Source of the DNA: Hydractinia echinata
Lineage: Eukaryota; Cnidaria; Hydrozoa; Anthoathecata; Hydractiniidae
DNA: 64,000 bases
Direction: 5' to 3'
Assembly: GCA_030067915.1 (NCBI GenBank)
Contig: JASGCC010000118.1
Coordinates: 186,001-250,000, forward strand
Every line of letters starts with the position of its first letter. Positions within the stretch are counted from its first letter, which is position 1. Shown here one piece after another: positions 38,781 to 52,473 of the stretch. The notes beneath the pieces were generated by a model. It worked only from the letters and a program-made list of their open reading frames with translations. It made no database searches and had not been told where the DNA came from. Position numbers and translations under genes: made by a program.

Positions 38781-41151
38781 ATTGCAGATTTTGGAGTTTC
38801 GAATATGTTTGAAGGAGAGAACGACCTTCTATGTAAATATGCAGGTTCCCCGGCTTTTCAATCACCCGAAGTCTTAAACCATGGTAAGAGCCAACATCAC
38901 TGCATTAGCGAGCTGATATTCGCCCTAATTTCAAGGAGAAACATTTAGTTCCTAACGTTTGTTACATAATATTGTGTATAGTTTAGAATTAAGTAAGGTA
39001 GAATGTGGTCCACCATCAACTTTGTAATCTGTTTGTAATTGTGTTCAATGGTTTTCTACCACAGCACAATACCTCGTGCGTTACTTGTTTACCTTATCAT
39101 GACGTCTATACAATCCTCTGTTTTGTAACGCGTATGTACAACTCTTTGTTCCGTGGCGTCTACGTATTGACAACCCGCTCCTTCTTAGATGTCTATACAA
39201 CCAGCTGTTTTATAAAATAACTATTTAAAAAGATTCTTAGCAGTTGTTTTCCAATATCTCTTCTAGAATCACGTGACAAGTACAGCGGAAAGGCAGCAGA
39301 TGTGTGGGCCATGGGTGCTACATTGTATTGTTTCTTGTATGGAAATGTATGTGTTGAATTTTCGCTCGTATTCCGTAAAATTTGTTGATTTTAGAGCCCT
39401 ACAGAACAAATCTATCGAAGACATACGCAAATCGTTTTAATAATGTTTTAGTTGATTTCTACTTCTATTTAGTGTCCTTTTGCCAGTGAAAAATCTGGGT
39501 GAATTAGTCCAACTCATCGAAGAACGAACCGTAAGTAATTGTCTTCTGAAATTGTATTTTCAACCGCAGAGTTCTTTTGAATAAACTAGGCTGGAATTGT
39601 CTCTAAAAGCTCTTAAGAGAAGATTGAGCGAATTTACTGTGTAGAAGTTTCGCAAACGTTTATTTTTACAAAGTTGACTAAAACCGCGTAAGTCGCAAAA
39701 TCTGCCATTTTTAATCAATTATTTTTTTGTACTTTAGAGTGACCTTTCCGGACGAGTAAGTTTTGATTGTTTTTTTTTCTTGCTTGTTTTCTGGTTTGTT
39801 TTTTTGTGTGTTTATTTGTTTATTTGTTTAATACGTGACTATAAAATGTTATGTTACTTTTCCACCCAGGGAAATTAAGGCATGAACTGAACAGAGAACA
39901 GTCAACAATCCTACTGTTGTAATCAATACATTAACACGTGCTTCAGAAAGAAAACCAACTCTGAATCTGTTTTACATATTTTGCAGTTTTCCTCGAAATC
40001 GACTATGAGATTTTATTTTTTGTTATAGACCATTTGTAAATCCACAAGCACAAGATTTGATCTCGCGAATGTTATCAAAAGAAGCGAAGGAACGAATCAA
40101 TATCGCTGAAATAAAGGTGATTTTCAGAGACCTTTTTAAACATATAAATATAGTTTATAATGTTTTCAACATATTAAAAGTCGGGAAGTATTCTCAACTT
40201 TGCAACTTGTTTTGACTTCAGGAGCATGCTTGGGTTACAGAGGGAGGTCGTTTCAAACTTCCATCCACTGAAGAGCATTGTAGTGTTATTGAAGTAACGG
40301 AAGAGGAAGTGAGGAACAGTATAAAATCATCTCCAAACTCTCATCCTTGGTAAGTTGTCTTTTATAACTTATTGAAAATCCAACACGATACAACTCTTAA
40401 TAATCTATAGAGAATGAAGGTTTATTAAGGAAGTGGGGGAATAGAGTTGGTTGGCAATAGTATGGGGAGGAGGGGGGAGAGATTTTGGTTCATAAGTTTT
40501 AGTTTTTATTCAGTGTTATCAGACTTTTGAATACACTGCTTCAGACTTGTTCCTTGTCAGCAAATTTCTTATCTTATATACATATATACTTGTACACCTA
40601 ATATTTTCATTTGGAAAGGGAGGGTGTTGATAAATTTAAGTGGGTGGTACAAATTTTTGAAATTTGATGTAATTAAAAAAATATTCTTTCTGGCCGCCTA
40701 TTTTGGAGGGTCGTTAATACACGAATTCTCGATTCTATTCTTCATTGTGTGAAACGTATTTGATGTTGAAAAGGAAGTTCCACAAAATATCTCAAAATTA
40801 ATTAAAATAACCTTGACTATCTTTTGGGATGGGCGGTAGATCAGGAGCGGGCGTTGAATCGAACGTGGCAAAACACAGTCTTTTCGAAGATTGACTGTCA
40901 AGTTTTGTTTCTGTATATACATTAAATTTTTTACCTTATTTTAAAAAATTGATGTTGATTAAAAGGCGGCTTAAAATTTAAGATGATTCCGCCCGAATGC
41001 TTTGTTTTTCAGGTAAGCAATTTTTATTTTCAATTTTCATGTTTTTGTTATTAAGGTACTTGCAAAGTCAGTGCTCAAAGGCAAAACATTTGTCGGTTCA
41101 TTACGCACAAAATCTGGATGGAAAAGAAACCATTCTCTACCGACCTCTTAG
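38781..41151 (+). pseudogene. Last 7 CAMKK exons (copy C), frameshifted and lacking the kinase N-lobe
   Basis: Exons 38781-38883, 39267-39346, 39473-39530, 39738-39755, 40029-40116, 40222-40349, 41056-41151. The third has two extra bases (58 instead of 56) and the sixth lacks one (128 instead of 129). No upstream exons exist before it; it is preceded by copy B, so it cannot make a kinase on its own. Confidence 0.88.
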
Positions 41152-42594
41152 TCTCAGAATGCACGATCAAAACACGCGTCACTTCGGACAACCTTCAAAC
41201 CGTTGTTGCTAAGTCCAATCGGTTATCGTAGAATAGCGACTTAGCTGATTGGTTGTGGTATGAAGGGGACAGATCTGATTAGTTTATGAAAGCGAAGGTT
41301 CTGACTGGTTATGGTATGAAAGCTACGGATCTGATTGGTTATAAAAGCGAACGATCTGATTGGTTATGGTGTAAAAGCGACAGATCTGATTGGTTATGGT
41401 ATGAATTAACTTCACACTATCAGATACATTCGTTAGTATGGCATTAGCGATGTCGTTGGATAAACAGTTGCTAATGTGTGCGCAATGCATGATTGGTAAA
41501 ACTGAAATTATCTCTTCTAAAACTTCTGTTCAAATAGATATCTGTGCCTTATTGTAAGCTAACTTTCAGCAACTCCAATTCCAAAGATGTATTCCAAATA
41601 AAAACATTCGTGTATATTTCTAAAATTAGCGCACGAACTTAAAACGTTAGACAATTATGAAGATATAATACTTAGTTAAAATGGGTTTTGTTTCTTTCGA
41701 ATATTTTTTGCTGAAATTTTTATCTGTGAAGGGAAGTTTAATGAATTAGATTTTTTAGAAGTTCTTGATTTCATATATTTCTTTCATTTGCCAGTAGGAA
41801 GGTTTTTGTATATTAGAATTTGTTGTAAATTTTATAAAAACTGATAAAAATATTACATTTGTATATATCTATACATATATTGTACAGTGCTGTGAACCTG
41901 TCTAAACTCGTTCGTTCAAAGTGGCAAATATTAAAGCAAAAAAATATGGAAACCGAAAAGTTGTTGTTATGTAAAGGGTTTTTATGTACTTGTTTTTTTC
42001 TGTATTTTTTATATATATAATTTACAGTTCTGAATATCTCGCACATGCTTTTCGCTTCGTTTTTCATAACTTGACCGAAATAATAGAGTGGAATGTAATT
42101 TGCCAAACTTTTACATTAAAACAAAAAAGTTAGTAAAAAAGGTCGTCTTTAAAATGAGTCCGAAACGTCTTTAAAATGAGTCCGAAAATTTATGTAAATT
42201 TAAATGTATGTATTTATGGAAAAGTGTATATGAGATTTAATAATAATAATAAGGTAAATAACCTTATTGTTGTTATTTACATGTTTACAATGTGAACAGT
42301 TGAAGTCAGGTATTTACAAAGAACGTGCGTTACTATTTCCCGACGAAAAATATTCACAGTTCGCTAGAACTAATTTTTGTTTTCGTTTGAAAAAATAAAA
42401 TATTCCGCGGGATTTAAATTTCCCGAATTTGTGAATTTTTAATAATTTATACTGTTTCTCACAGGCGTTATATAGAAGACACAAAAGTTCAACTCTAAAC
42501 TTAGTCAACCGCGAAATCCCAATTACGAGAAAATAATCTTCTTTTTTAATATGCGAAAATTTCTGATGATCCCTTTAAGGCTTGGTTCTCACCT

Positions 42595-42999
42595 GGCACT
42601 AAAGAGCACTAAAGAGCGATAGAAATTGAGCACTAAAGAGCACTGGAAAATGAGCGTCTGTTTTAAAGTGATTCACACTATAAGAGAAAAATACTTAATA
42701 TAAGATCTCTTTTGAGCATGGAACGTTGAAGAAGAACTCTATTTCGTCATTTGGAAATCATGTTCTGTACAAAATACTTCTGCACGAATGTCGGCACCTT
42801 TGATCCCAGAAGAAAACAATAAAACGAACACTAGAATCTTAGTGCTGTTATCAAAATTTTTTGATAACAGCACTAAGCCTTAGTGCTCGTTAGTGCTCGA
42901 AAAACAGCACTAATGAGCGACAATGAGCACTAAGGAGCGTTGAAACTGATTCTCACTTATGAAAAAAACACGAGATATCGCTCGTTAGTGCTCTTTAGC
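42595..42999. mobile_element. MITE-like element (copy C) with an extra palindrome
   Basis: Same element as 21847-22209 but carrying a near-perfect 40-nt palindrome at 42838-42877 (CTTAGTGCTGTTATCAAAA and its complement). Copies A and B lack it, so it is an insertion or foldback expansion specific to copy C. Confidence 0.7.
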
Positions 43000-44308
43000 T
43001 TAATTATCATCATTATCGGCTTAACATCTGCTAGACTGTGTTAAATCTAAACTCACATTCCTCTGCATCCAGTCTACTTATTACCTCCTGCTAAGTGTTT
43101 CTCGGTCTACATTTGGGCTTTGTCCCAAGAACTATCAAATCTCTACACTTTCTCACCCAATTATCCTTCTCCAGTGTCTAAACCAACTCAATCTTCTTAT
43201 CTGGATAAATCTTTAATGCTACGGATACCTAGTCTGCTTCTAAGCTTATCTAAAGGCGTTACACATCCACCTAAACTTTCATTTAGCGGCTACTATATAT
43301 GGTGAAGACGCGCCGCGACGCACAACTTTTTTTTCAGTGTGAATTTAGGATTACACAGGCCTCATACAACCTACCTTAATACTGGATTAAATAAATACTG
43401 GATTAATTGTTTTTTTTAAGTTTTAAATTGGCCAATGTTCGCAAATATAAGAATCAAAATTTCATTTCTTTGTTCTTGCTGAAGCTTCTTATGACCTCAA
43501 ATTCTTTATATCCTATGTGTTAAAAATGGATGCAGTTAGTCGCATTAAAGGCAGCTGCAGCTTGAATCAGGCATAAATTGTTTACACAAAGAGGGAGGAA
43601 AATGGTTTGAAGGGACAAAACATTTTTTCATAATGCATTTTTATCAAGTATAAATTAGAGCATCTAAAACGTCATATACAATTTGTTCACATACAGAGGA
43701 GACCATGTTCATATATTGCGGATACAAATCATTGTGCACAGGCAAAATAAAAGGTTGACTAAAAAAAGGTAGTCACTTATACAGAAAGTGAAAACGTGAG
43801 CTTACGTTTTAATGTTGCCATTTTGTTTCTATGATTTGGTTCACATGATACCGTTACAGTGCGGAGCGAAATCATTTCACTTTTTGCATCGAAACGGACT
43901 TGTTCTGTTTTGCACTCCGGGTAGGCTCGATGACGAACACGTTATCCGGTACGAAATTCGATCTCTATCCGCAACGTGTAAACATGGTTAAAAAGACAAA
44001 AATAATCGACAAAACGTCTTCATTTAAACTAAAAAAACATTCCATTGTAGACAACATTTAAAGAAACGGACAAATTACCAAGAAATATTGCTGTATAAAT
44101 TCATATAAAAAGACGACGACACTTCACGGCATGAGAAGTCAGAAAAAGCGAAGCGTTTTGTATAGATAAGTGCGAAGCTATTCTGAAATCGAATCAATTA
44201 GATTTCACTTCGCTTCTAAATTACGGATAGCATACTTTCTTTTCTGGCAATATCGCTATGGGAAAGCCTTTCGTTGGAGCGCTTCGGGCGACGCAACAGA
44301 AAAACGCT

Positions 44309-46804
44309 TCACGGATCATTTGCTAGTTGATGTACTCGGTTTCTCCTCATGCTTGTCCCTTCTTCATATTCTTCGCGCTCACGTTCGCGGTTACGATTCA
44401 TAGCTTTCGTTGCTCGCAACAATTCATGATCAAGTGCCGCAAGGTCCCCGCGCCCCTCGAACAAGAGCACATTTAAAGTGTCCTCGTATATACGTGCTTC
44501 GGGAAACTCCACTTTGGTTTGTTTACGTTCCGTTGCATACACGATAGACGTGCAACAAACTTCAGTTACTTTTTTCCCGTTGCCGTAAAATGACCAGCAA
44601 CATATTTCGTCGTTTGCAATAATGTCTTTTATAAATAATATGCGCCCGTTAAATCGTAGAGAAAGCTTATCGAAAAGTTCGAGATTTTTCAGCATATTGT
44701 CATCAGATTGACTAAAAAAAACAACAGAAATATTTAGCAACTGCATTTACTTCATGTGACTGTTTATTGAATCATCTCAATCAAGCACTACTCATATCAT
44801 TGGCATCTCAAACAGCTGTTGAGTCAACAACAGCTGTTGAATCAGTCTTGACAAGTTTGATCAATAATTTCTAAACAAAACGTCCACAACGATTTGCAAG
44901 CCATAGGTAACAAACCATAGATTGGTTTTGTTAGAATGAAGCAAAAAAAACACAAAAAAACTCGACATGAACGCACACAATAAAAAAACACGCACAAACT
45001 GCTTACATGGTGTAGGAGTACTTGTTACTGTATCGATTACAAACCAACTTGATGACAGGCTGCAAAATACGAAATAAATATCATACTACGACGCACTCAA
45101 AAAAGCCTTTTTTTGTAGCCACAAAGAAATAATCTTTACTCTTGGTAACCTAATTGTAGGGGGGGGGGACACTTAAGGGGGCGGGGAGAGGGAAATAAGT
45201 AAATAAGTAACGGAAAGTTTACCGTTTGAGGATTCCATTTTAACGGCTGGGTCTTCCTCACCTCAGAATGTAACTTTGATGTGACTTTGTTACATTACAG
45301 CCAGAGATACGTATAGCATTGCTCTAACTTGCTTGCCTTACGCACGAGTCAGTTCGCAATCAGTAGATGGCTCCAAATGGACTGACAACACTAAATTTAC
45401 AGTGCGCCGGAATGGAGACTCGAACCTGAAACCTTATGATTACAAGCCCAATGTGCTACCACTACACCATCTCCTTTACTTAACCGCATTATAATTAAAG
45501 TAGGTCTGATAAAACATTGGTGACCCCTATTGTAGACCTTAAATAAAAGTCGACCATTTTCTTTTTAAAAGTCGACCATTTTCTCTTCAACTACAGATTA
45601 GCCTCCTTAATAATTCCCTCCCCCTCCTTACAAATAGGTTACACAGGACATAAATGACATACAAAACAGATTTATTATGATTGGATACATTACTTTTTCA
45701 GACCGTGCAATAATTATACGTTCTTCTTTGAGAGAGGTCATCAGTGGAACTTTACACTGTGGTTCGACATCGTCTCCTTTTCTTTTTAATGCTTCTTCAA
45801 CCTGTCCAGAAATACATAAACGGACAACATTATCAATTTCAGAATTGTCGCAAGAAAATTTCTTCTTGGGAAAAATAATAATTTAAGGTATTGGACTGCT
45901 GTGTTTATCACGTGTCTTCATAGCAAATCAAGCTATGTGAAAAATATTTTGTCACTTTTTACTCTTATTTTTAAGTACTGTAAAAATATACTTCGGTCAT
46001 TACCTCATTTGTAAGTTCTTGCAAACAATAAAACTTTGTTTCTGTCAGCAGTTCTTTCAGTTCAGTTTTATCATCAGGCATTGGAATTTTGCCATCACGT
46101 AGATAATTCAGGATTCTGTCAAAATGTTTTCCACTGCGATCAAGAAGAACCCATCCTAAAAGAAAGCAGAGGGTAAAAAAATCTGTGATCACTCTTTCTT
46201 TTTAGTGATATGATTTATCATTATTATCCATTACATTGAAACTAAAACACACATAACGTGCAGAGTAAATAGCATAAGCAACATCTTACTCTTCATTTAG
46301 AAAAAATGTGTGCAGTGAAGCATTAGCTTTTATCTATTATATTTTTTATTCATAATAGGTCAGATGATGTTTCAAGATTTTGGCATTAGCTACCTGCCTG
46401 CTTTGTTTAAATGTCAGTATGTGTCAGAAATCACTGCGAGTGTGCCAATGTGTACACCAGTTTGAGAGACAGAGAGAGACAGGAAGAGTTCAGATAAGCT
46501 ATAAGAAGCAGAAAAGTATTTGTAGCATTAAATATGTTATCCAGATAAAAAGATTGAGTTCGTGAACAGGTGATAAGCTGAGAATAATGATGATGACGAT
46601 AATGATGACAATAATGATGACGATTGATGGTGATTGATGGTGACTGATGAATAATGGTGATTGATGATGATTGATGGTGATTGATAATGATGATGATAAT
46701 TGATGATAATTGATGATGATTGACTTGATACAGATGAATCTGAGGTTAGAACTAACATGGTCTAGAACAGAATGGAAAAAAGTCAAGGTGTTTAGCTGAG
46801 AAAA

Positions 46805-46835
<31 letters not shown>

Positions 46836-49800
46836 CTAGTGATGATGATGAAAATTAATGATGATGATAATAATTGATGATTATTGATAATGACCAGTGG
46901 TGATTGATGATAAAATAACTTAAAATAGAATATTTTATTCAAAGAGTAAAATAATCTCAATTAAAACTTGTATGTTTGACCCATGCATTCGTTTTTATTA
47001 GATAAAGCCATGTTGACACAAATTATAGTGCTTCTCTGACTAATGAAGTTCCAGTAGGATTCCAAATAACACATTGATGCTTTACACACTCACAAAAAAA
47101 AAAAACTCGAAAAATTATGAAAAATTATGTTGGGTCATTGCCGGGCAGGTAAGTACACCACTTAGAAAATTAAGATTCTCAACAACCACCATAAGTCCAA
47201 CAACATATCTTCCTGAAAACAATAGCATGTACCACATGGCACTTACTCCAGCATGGCACGTAGTAAGGCCTTTAAGCAAAATTCACAGGCCTGGTGGTCA
47301 CCAAATAATAAATGGTGTTGCATAGGCGTACCACAACAGAACTGGATCGTTAGGCCTTACATTTTCATTGTTTAGTGTTTTCAGGTTTTAAATAATTTTT
47401 ACTACCCCTTATTACTGATTTACATTAATATTAAACACCCTATTAAATCACTTTGAACACAATGAGAGACATGCAAAAAAATATGGCGAATTTATGCAAT
47501 GGGGGAAGGGTGAATGAGGAGGAGTTATCCAAATGAGAGTTATGTCACACAGTATGAATTTAACTACCGTTTAATTAAAAACGTGTATGATGTGTTTTAC
47601 TGAAATGTTGGTGAACCTATGACACATATATATATATAGTGTAATCACATCAGGAACTAATTTTATTTATATATATGTTAATCAGAATTTGGTAAGTATA
47701 TTCTTGTCTGATGGAAATGAAAACTTGGACCGAGCGGGATTCGAACCAGCGACTTTTGGGTTAGTGCCCCATTGCTCTGCCAACTGAGCTATCGGTCCGA
47801 TAGTGAGGCGAGTTTGCAACTGCCTTTTCCCTCACTACCGGATCGAGCACAGTTGGTGGTTCGGACCCACATCGGCAAGCTTTCAAATCCACCAAGTCAC
47901 GGCTACTTACCGCGTTGTGTCGTTTCGGCAAATCTGCCTTCTTCAGCCTATATAGTGTAATCACATCAGGAACTAATTTTATTTATATATATGTTAATCA
48001 GAATTTGGTAGGTATATTCTTGTCTGGTGGAAATGAACACTTGGACCGAGCGGGATTCGAACCAGCGACCTTTGGGTTAACGCCCCATATATATATATAT
48101 ATATACCACATAAAATCAATTAGGCATGAAAAATATGAAAACGACACTGAATTGTCAAAAGAAGTTTGGAGGATAAAACATAGCAATTATACGCCACAAC
48201 TGAAATAGAATGTGATAAAGAAATGTGCACCCTACAACCGCGCATTGATGAAGTGTAATTTGTGTTTGTCAGAGAAACTGGAAATAGCTATTTATAAAGA
48301 CGATAATATTTTAAACAAAAAGAACGAGTTAATTTCTAAATGTAGACACGTAAACAAATACATACTCTTACGACACGACACAAAAGATTGATGACGTGAA
48401 CGAAGTCATTGTAGTTTCTTTTTTAAGATTATTGCATTGTAATTTTTAACGGTTAAGAACTCAACTGATGATTGCAAAAGGCATGAAACTTTAAGTTTTG
48501 AGAAACTTGTGTAGTTTTTATTCTATTTTACATAAGATAATATTTTGCTCTACGTAACGTATTGAGCACTTTTCTTTGAAGAAGAGAATACACATTAAAA
48601 AGTTTATATATATATACATATATATACTGTCTGCATTCAGTACCTAAATGTCTAAATTACGTGTTTTCACTTTTCCAATTTCACCAGTATAGAAACTTGT
48701 GTGCTTTACAGAATAGACTGCCAGTGCTGGGTACCTCAGTAATGAGAATATTTGTGCATAGTGGGGGTATGACATTTTATCTATATATAGCTATACATCT
48801 TTGTAATCATTCATTGAATACTAAAAATCCATATTATTACAAAACTAGATAGGCTGGAGAATATTTATATTTATAAGAAAAATTTTCCATTGCTACATAT
48901 GCGAAGCCTCCTCCACAGATCATTTTTGATAATTGACTTCACCAACTTTTCCTAACATTGTGTCTAATTTCTGAGATGCAGCCATTAGCTATTACACATT
49001 TGAAACAAGTGGGCAAGTATTTAGCAATTTCAGCTTTAGCAATTAATTCCAGTGGGTCTCACATTGAAATAAACACATATATAATAGAATTGAAATGTAT
49101 AAATCACACATCTTGGATGTTTCAACCGGTTCGTTTTTTGTTAAACCCGTACGCAAATATATACTCACACTGTTCACTGAAATTTTTGTGAAGTTTTTTA
49201 AAGGGATGGCTTATAGTCAAACTATAAGGTTATGTAGCAAGCAGAGTTGTTATATTCTTGCAGACGAGTTCACGTCATAATACTGGTTAACCAATCACGG
49301 ACCAGTATACAGATTAAGCAGCCATTATATAATGGTGCACACATGTCGTAATCATGATGTTTTTGTGGTCAAACCTTCGTAAATACAAGACTTGATTTTT
49401 CAAGAAATTTTTTTATCGTTAAATCTTTAATATGTTTCAGATATACACTGGTTAATCTTTGCCATTTAGCTACATTTGCCATTTAGCCAAGTTATGTTTA
49501 GTTAAGATTTCTACTGCAAAGGTTTGACCGTAAGAAGTCCACTGTGTACACCAAAGGAGAGCATGAAGGAGAACAATCCGACTGCAAGAATCATTGTCAG
49601 AGCTGTTTGTTTAGATATTCTTTACATTAACGACATAGATGATGACGTAATCAGTAATGTTCTCACATTTGCGGATGACCCAAAGTTATTTACAAAAGTG
49701 AAAAACAGAAGTAATACAGATCAACTACAAAATGATCTTAAAACTATGTTTAATTGGTCAAAAGACTGGTCTATGCTTTTCAATTTTAATAGATGTAAAT

Positions 49801-52257
49801 GTCTACACATTGGTTGGAACAATCAACACCATGAGTACTATATTGATAACCACCTAATTGAAGCTGTAGAAGTAGAAAAAGACCTTGGCGTGTATGTTGA
49901 TGCAACTATGAGTTTTAGTAAGCAATGTGCAGAAGCTATGTCAAAATCAAACAGAACCTTGGGTGTCATCAAACGAACTTTAATAATAATAATAATAATA
50001 AATATTTAAGGTGGCTAGCCCAGAAAATCACAAAAACCTATAGTTAGTGGATTGTTTCCACTGGGGGCCACTAGAACAAAAAAGAAACAAAAAATGATAA
50101 ACCTTAGACTGCCTCAGCTCAATCAAACATAGTAACATTTATAATCTGTGAAAATTGAAAAGAAAAAGAATAAAAAACAAAAATTAAAAAGTTAAAAAGT
50201 GATCTCCATTAGAATTTGCCAAATACATTAGAGATGGAAGTCTTAAACGAAAGCAGACTTCCATTACAGGTCACTTGGTCTGGAAGATTATTCCACACTT
50301 TTGCAGCTCTAAATGGGAAGGCTTTTTTGCCAAATTCCGTGTTGACCAAGGGAAGTGTGAACCTGTTTTTTGAAGCTCCTCTTGTTTGATGATTATGACA
50401 GTTTTTTGCCAAAAGGAATTTTGAGCACATGTAATCAGGAGCAATGTGATTCATGGCTTTGAAAACTAATATGGCATCGTTTTTGATGAGTAAATTATTT
50501 AGTGAATATTCCCTCTCTTTCCCAAGAAAGGTATGGACACATTTTAATCGTTTTTCTAGTTTTCTCAATCTGCCTTGGGTGGCACAATCCCATGCCGAGG
50601 AGCAGTAGTTAAAATATGACATGACAAGTGCATTAATTAAAAGGTTTTTTGTGTGAGGTGTTAAACAGGATGCAATGGTTCTAATTTTAGAATATTTAAT
50701 TAGTATTTTTCTATTTATGTCATTAATGTGCTCCATTGTATTTTTTGATCAAATGTTACCCCAAGATATTTAACTTTTTCGATCCTCTTCAAAGGAATAC
50801 CCATATAGTTGATAGTTTTGTTCTCAACTTTTTTTAACTGGCTGTGGTTGCCAAAAAAGATTGTTTAAGTTTTGTCCGTATTAATAGTCATTTTGTTATT
50901 ATTCAGCCAGAGGTCGACTTGCGAAAGTTCTAACTCGACCTGGGAGACAAGGGTATCCAAGTTTTTATGAGACGAAATAATTATTGTATCATCTGCATAT
51001 AGATGGTGGTAGTTTGAATTTGGAATGCAAAACCAAAAGCAACTTGTTTATATTATACAAATCCCTAGTGAGACCTCGTGTTGAATACAGCATACAACCT
51101 TGGAGACCATTCCTGCAAAAGGACATTGACAACACAGAAAAGGTCCAGAGAAGATTTACTAGGATGACCATAGGTATTGGCCATCCACCATACGAAGAAA
51201 GACTTGAAGAATGTAACTTGATGCCTCTGGAAATGAGGAGATGAAGAGCTGAGCGCTGACCCTAATTGAGTTTGCGTAGCTCAAAGAGAGCATTAAATAC
51301 TCCAGGACTCCCCACCAAAGCCAAGGCCCCTCCTGGAAATAATAGACAGGGTATATCCCTCGATATTTGTGAGGCTAGCCATGTAAAATATGCACATCTC
51401 TAATCTCTCTCTCTGACCTCGTCGAAGTGTTTAAAATCATGAATAGGTATGAAAATTTGAACCTGAATGACTTTTTTGAACTGAGTGAGAATTGACTGAC
51501 AAGAGGACACTCAAAAAAGATATGGAAGCCTCGTTGGATAAAATAAAATTTTCATTTGTTCCTCGGTTTAATAATGAATGGAACATTCTACCAGAGAAAG
51601 CAGTGTCTGCCACTTCAACAATCCTTTTTAAAAAGTTTATTCAACCGCATTTCGAGACTGTTAGGGGGCTCTACACAAGTCAAAGGAGACTGCCTGCCCT
51701 AGTTCCGAAACAACCACCGATCTTGGCCTACTAAAGACCATACGGGTGGATCCAGTAAGTTATCCGGTAAGTTAATAAGGATGGGATACGCTGCATTATT
51801 TTTTTTCTTGAAATGTACGACATAAAGTATATAATATAAAGTATAATTACATAGATTGAATGAATGATCCAATTCATGAAATTTTAGTGTGTTTAAATTT
51901 ACACTTGTGTATTTTTCTCACGCATTTAATTTCTCTGTACTTTTAGGTTTTGCACACTCTTTGACTTTGTTTTGATCTGTGCCTTTGGCAATTTTTTCAC
52001 TTTATAACACAAAACATAAACTGTAGCTAGCTAGCTAGCTATACTATTAAAATAAAAGACAATCATTCTTTAATACCTTCGCTGTCAGTTAGAACTTCCA
52101 TTCTTCCACTGAACATTGCCCGAAGCATACTATCTGACCTTTTAGTTAATGTTCCCAAAGTCGTGTAAAACAAAGAACCTCCAACATTAAGCTTGACATA
52201 TTTAGTTGAAACAGCCTTGGAGTTGTCATCAGCTACACTTATAGTTTCTCCAGACAT
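44309..52257 (-). CDS. BACURD-type BTB/POZ adaptor (KCTD10/KCTD13/TNFAIP1 family), intact copy
   Basis: Substrate adaptor for CUL3 ubiquitin ligase; vertebrate members target RhoA and bind PCNA. Exons on the minus strand: 52077-52257, 46004-46155, 45694-45864, 45007-45059, 44309-44711, all with GT-AG borders and matching phase, total 960 nt, 319 residues plus TGA. A BTB/T1 domain starts at residue 19 (KYVKLNVGGSLFYTTLGTLT, then MLRAMFSGRMEVLTDSEG) and continues through WVLLDRSGKHFDRILNYLRDG. The C-terminal half has CKVPLMTSLKEER, NRYSNKYSYT, SDDNMLKNLELFDKLSLRF and EICCWSFYG, hallmarks of this subfamily. A basic tail rich in NRERERE follows. I chose the ATG at 52257 over the in-frame one at 52275 because copy A has an indel between them. 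Intron 1 is 5.9 kb and full of repeats. A single ancestral gene could be co-orthologous to all three vertebrate paralogues, so no paralogue symbol is given. Confidence 0.93.
47727..47798 (-). mobile_element. tRNA-like SINE head (copy C)
   Basis: Identical in layout to 27045-27116: 72 nt with a perfect 7-bp acceptor stem and canonical A and B boxes. It is the head of the tandem SINE at 47636-48090. The anticodon stem and T stem have mismatches, so a working tRNA is doubtful. Confidence 0.6.
49524..51735 (+). pseudogene. LINE fragment of KCTD intron 1 (copy C), split by a nested LINE
   Basis: Same element as 28851-30000. Its RT frame is cut after VIKRT at 49981 and resumes at 51022 with ECKTKSNLF. 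The C-terminal frame is at 51492-51734. Confidence 0.8.
49982..51021 (-). mobile_element. 5'-truncated LINE inserted in copy C only (1040 bp)
   Basis: Absent from copy A, where 29308 joins 29309 directly. On the minus strand it starts inside the RT active-site region (CADDTIIISSH, 51003-50970), continues with NKMTINTDKT and VKYLGVTFDQ, then an open frame (50736-50209) with SYFNYCSSAWD, LRKLEKRLK and FPFRAAKVWNNLP, and ends in a (TTA)n tail read on the minus strand at 49982-50000. The 3' microsatellite tail plus 5' truncation is the signature of target-primed reverse transcription. Flanking AACTTT/AATTT may be a short target duplication. Confidence 0.85.
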
Positions 52258-52473
52258 CCTGACATAAAACCTCATAAGTTAATTTTTGAATTTAGACCTA
52301 TAATAAGAAGGTTCTATCTCAAAACTTTACGTAAACAAATTTAACTGCAGAGTCGACACATTTACGGCGGCCATGTTTTTATATTTATACTCCCGTTTTA
52401 GATATTCGGCCCCAGCCTTTTTTGGCTCAAAGAAGAACGTTATGAGGGTCAGATTTTACGTTACAAAAACAGA

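Larger units (their letters stand above)
38573..52473. repeat. Copy C of the CAMKK-3'/KCTD block
   Basis: Starts in the middle of a CAMKK intron (equivalent to 17829) and continues past copy A's end into unique sequence after 52473. It differs from copy A by a 1040-bp LINE insertion, a 40-nt palindrome, two fewer VNTR units, a deletion of about 28 bp near 43490 and scattered substitutions. Its first 2 kb has frameshifting indels in CAMKK exons; the KCTD exons are intact. Confidence 0.95.

Noticed and set aside
17829..52473. Functional tandem duplication of CAMKK and KCTD genes
   Set aside because: Copy C lacks the first 11 visible CAMKK exons and has frameshifts, copy A has frameshifts in KCTD, and B is indel-ridden. 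The pattern fits an assembly joint better.
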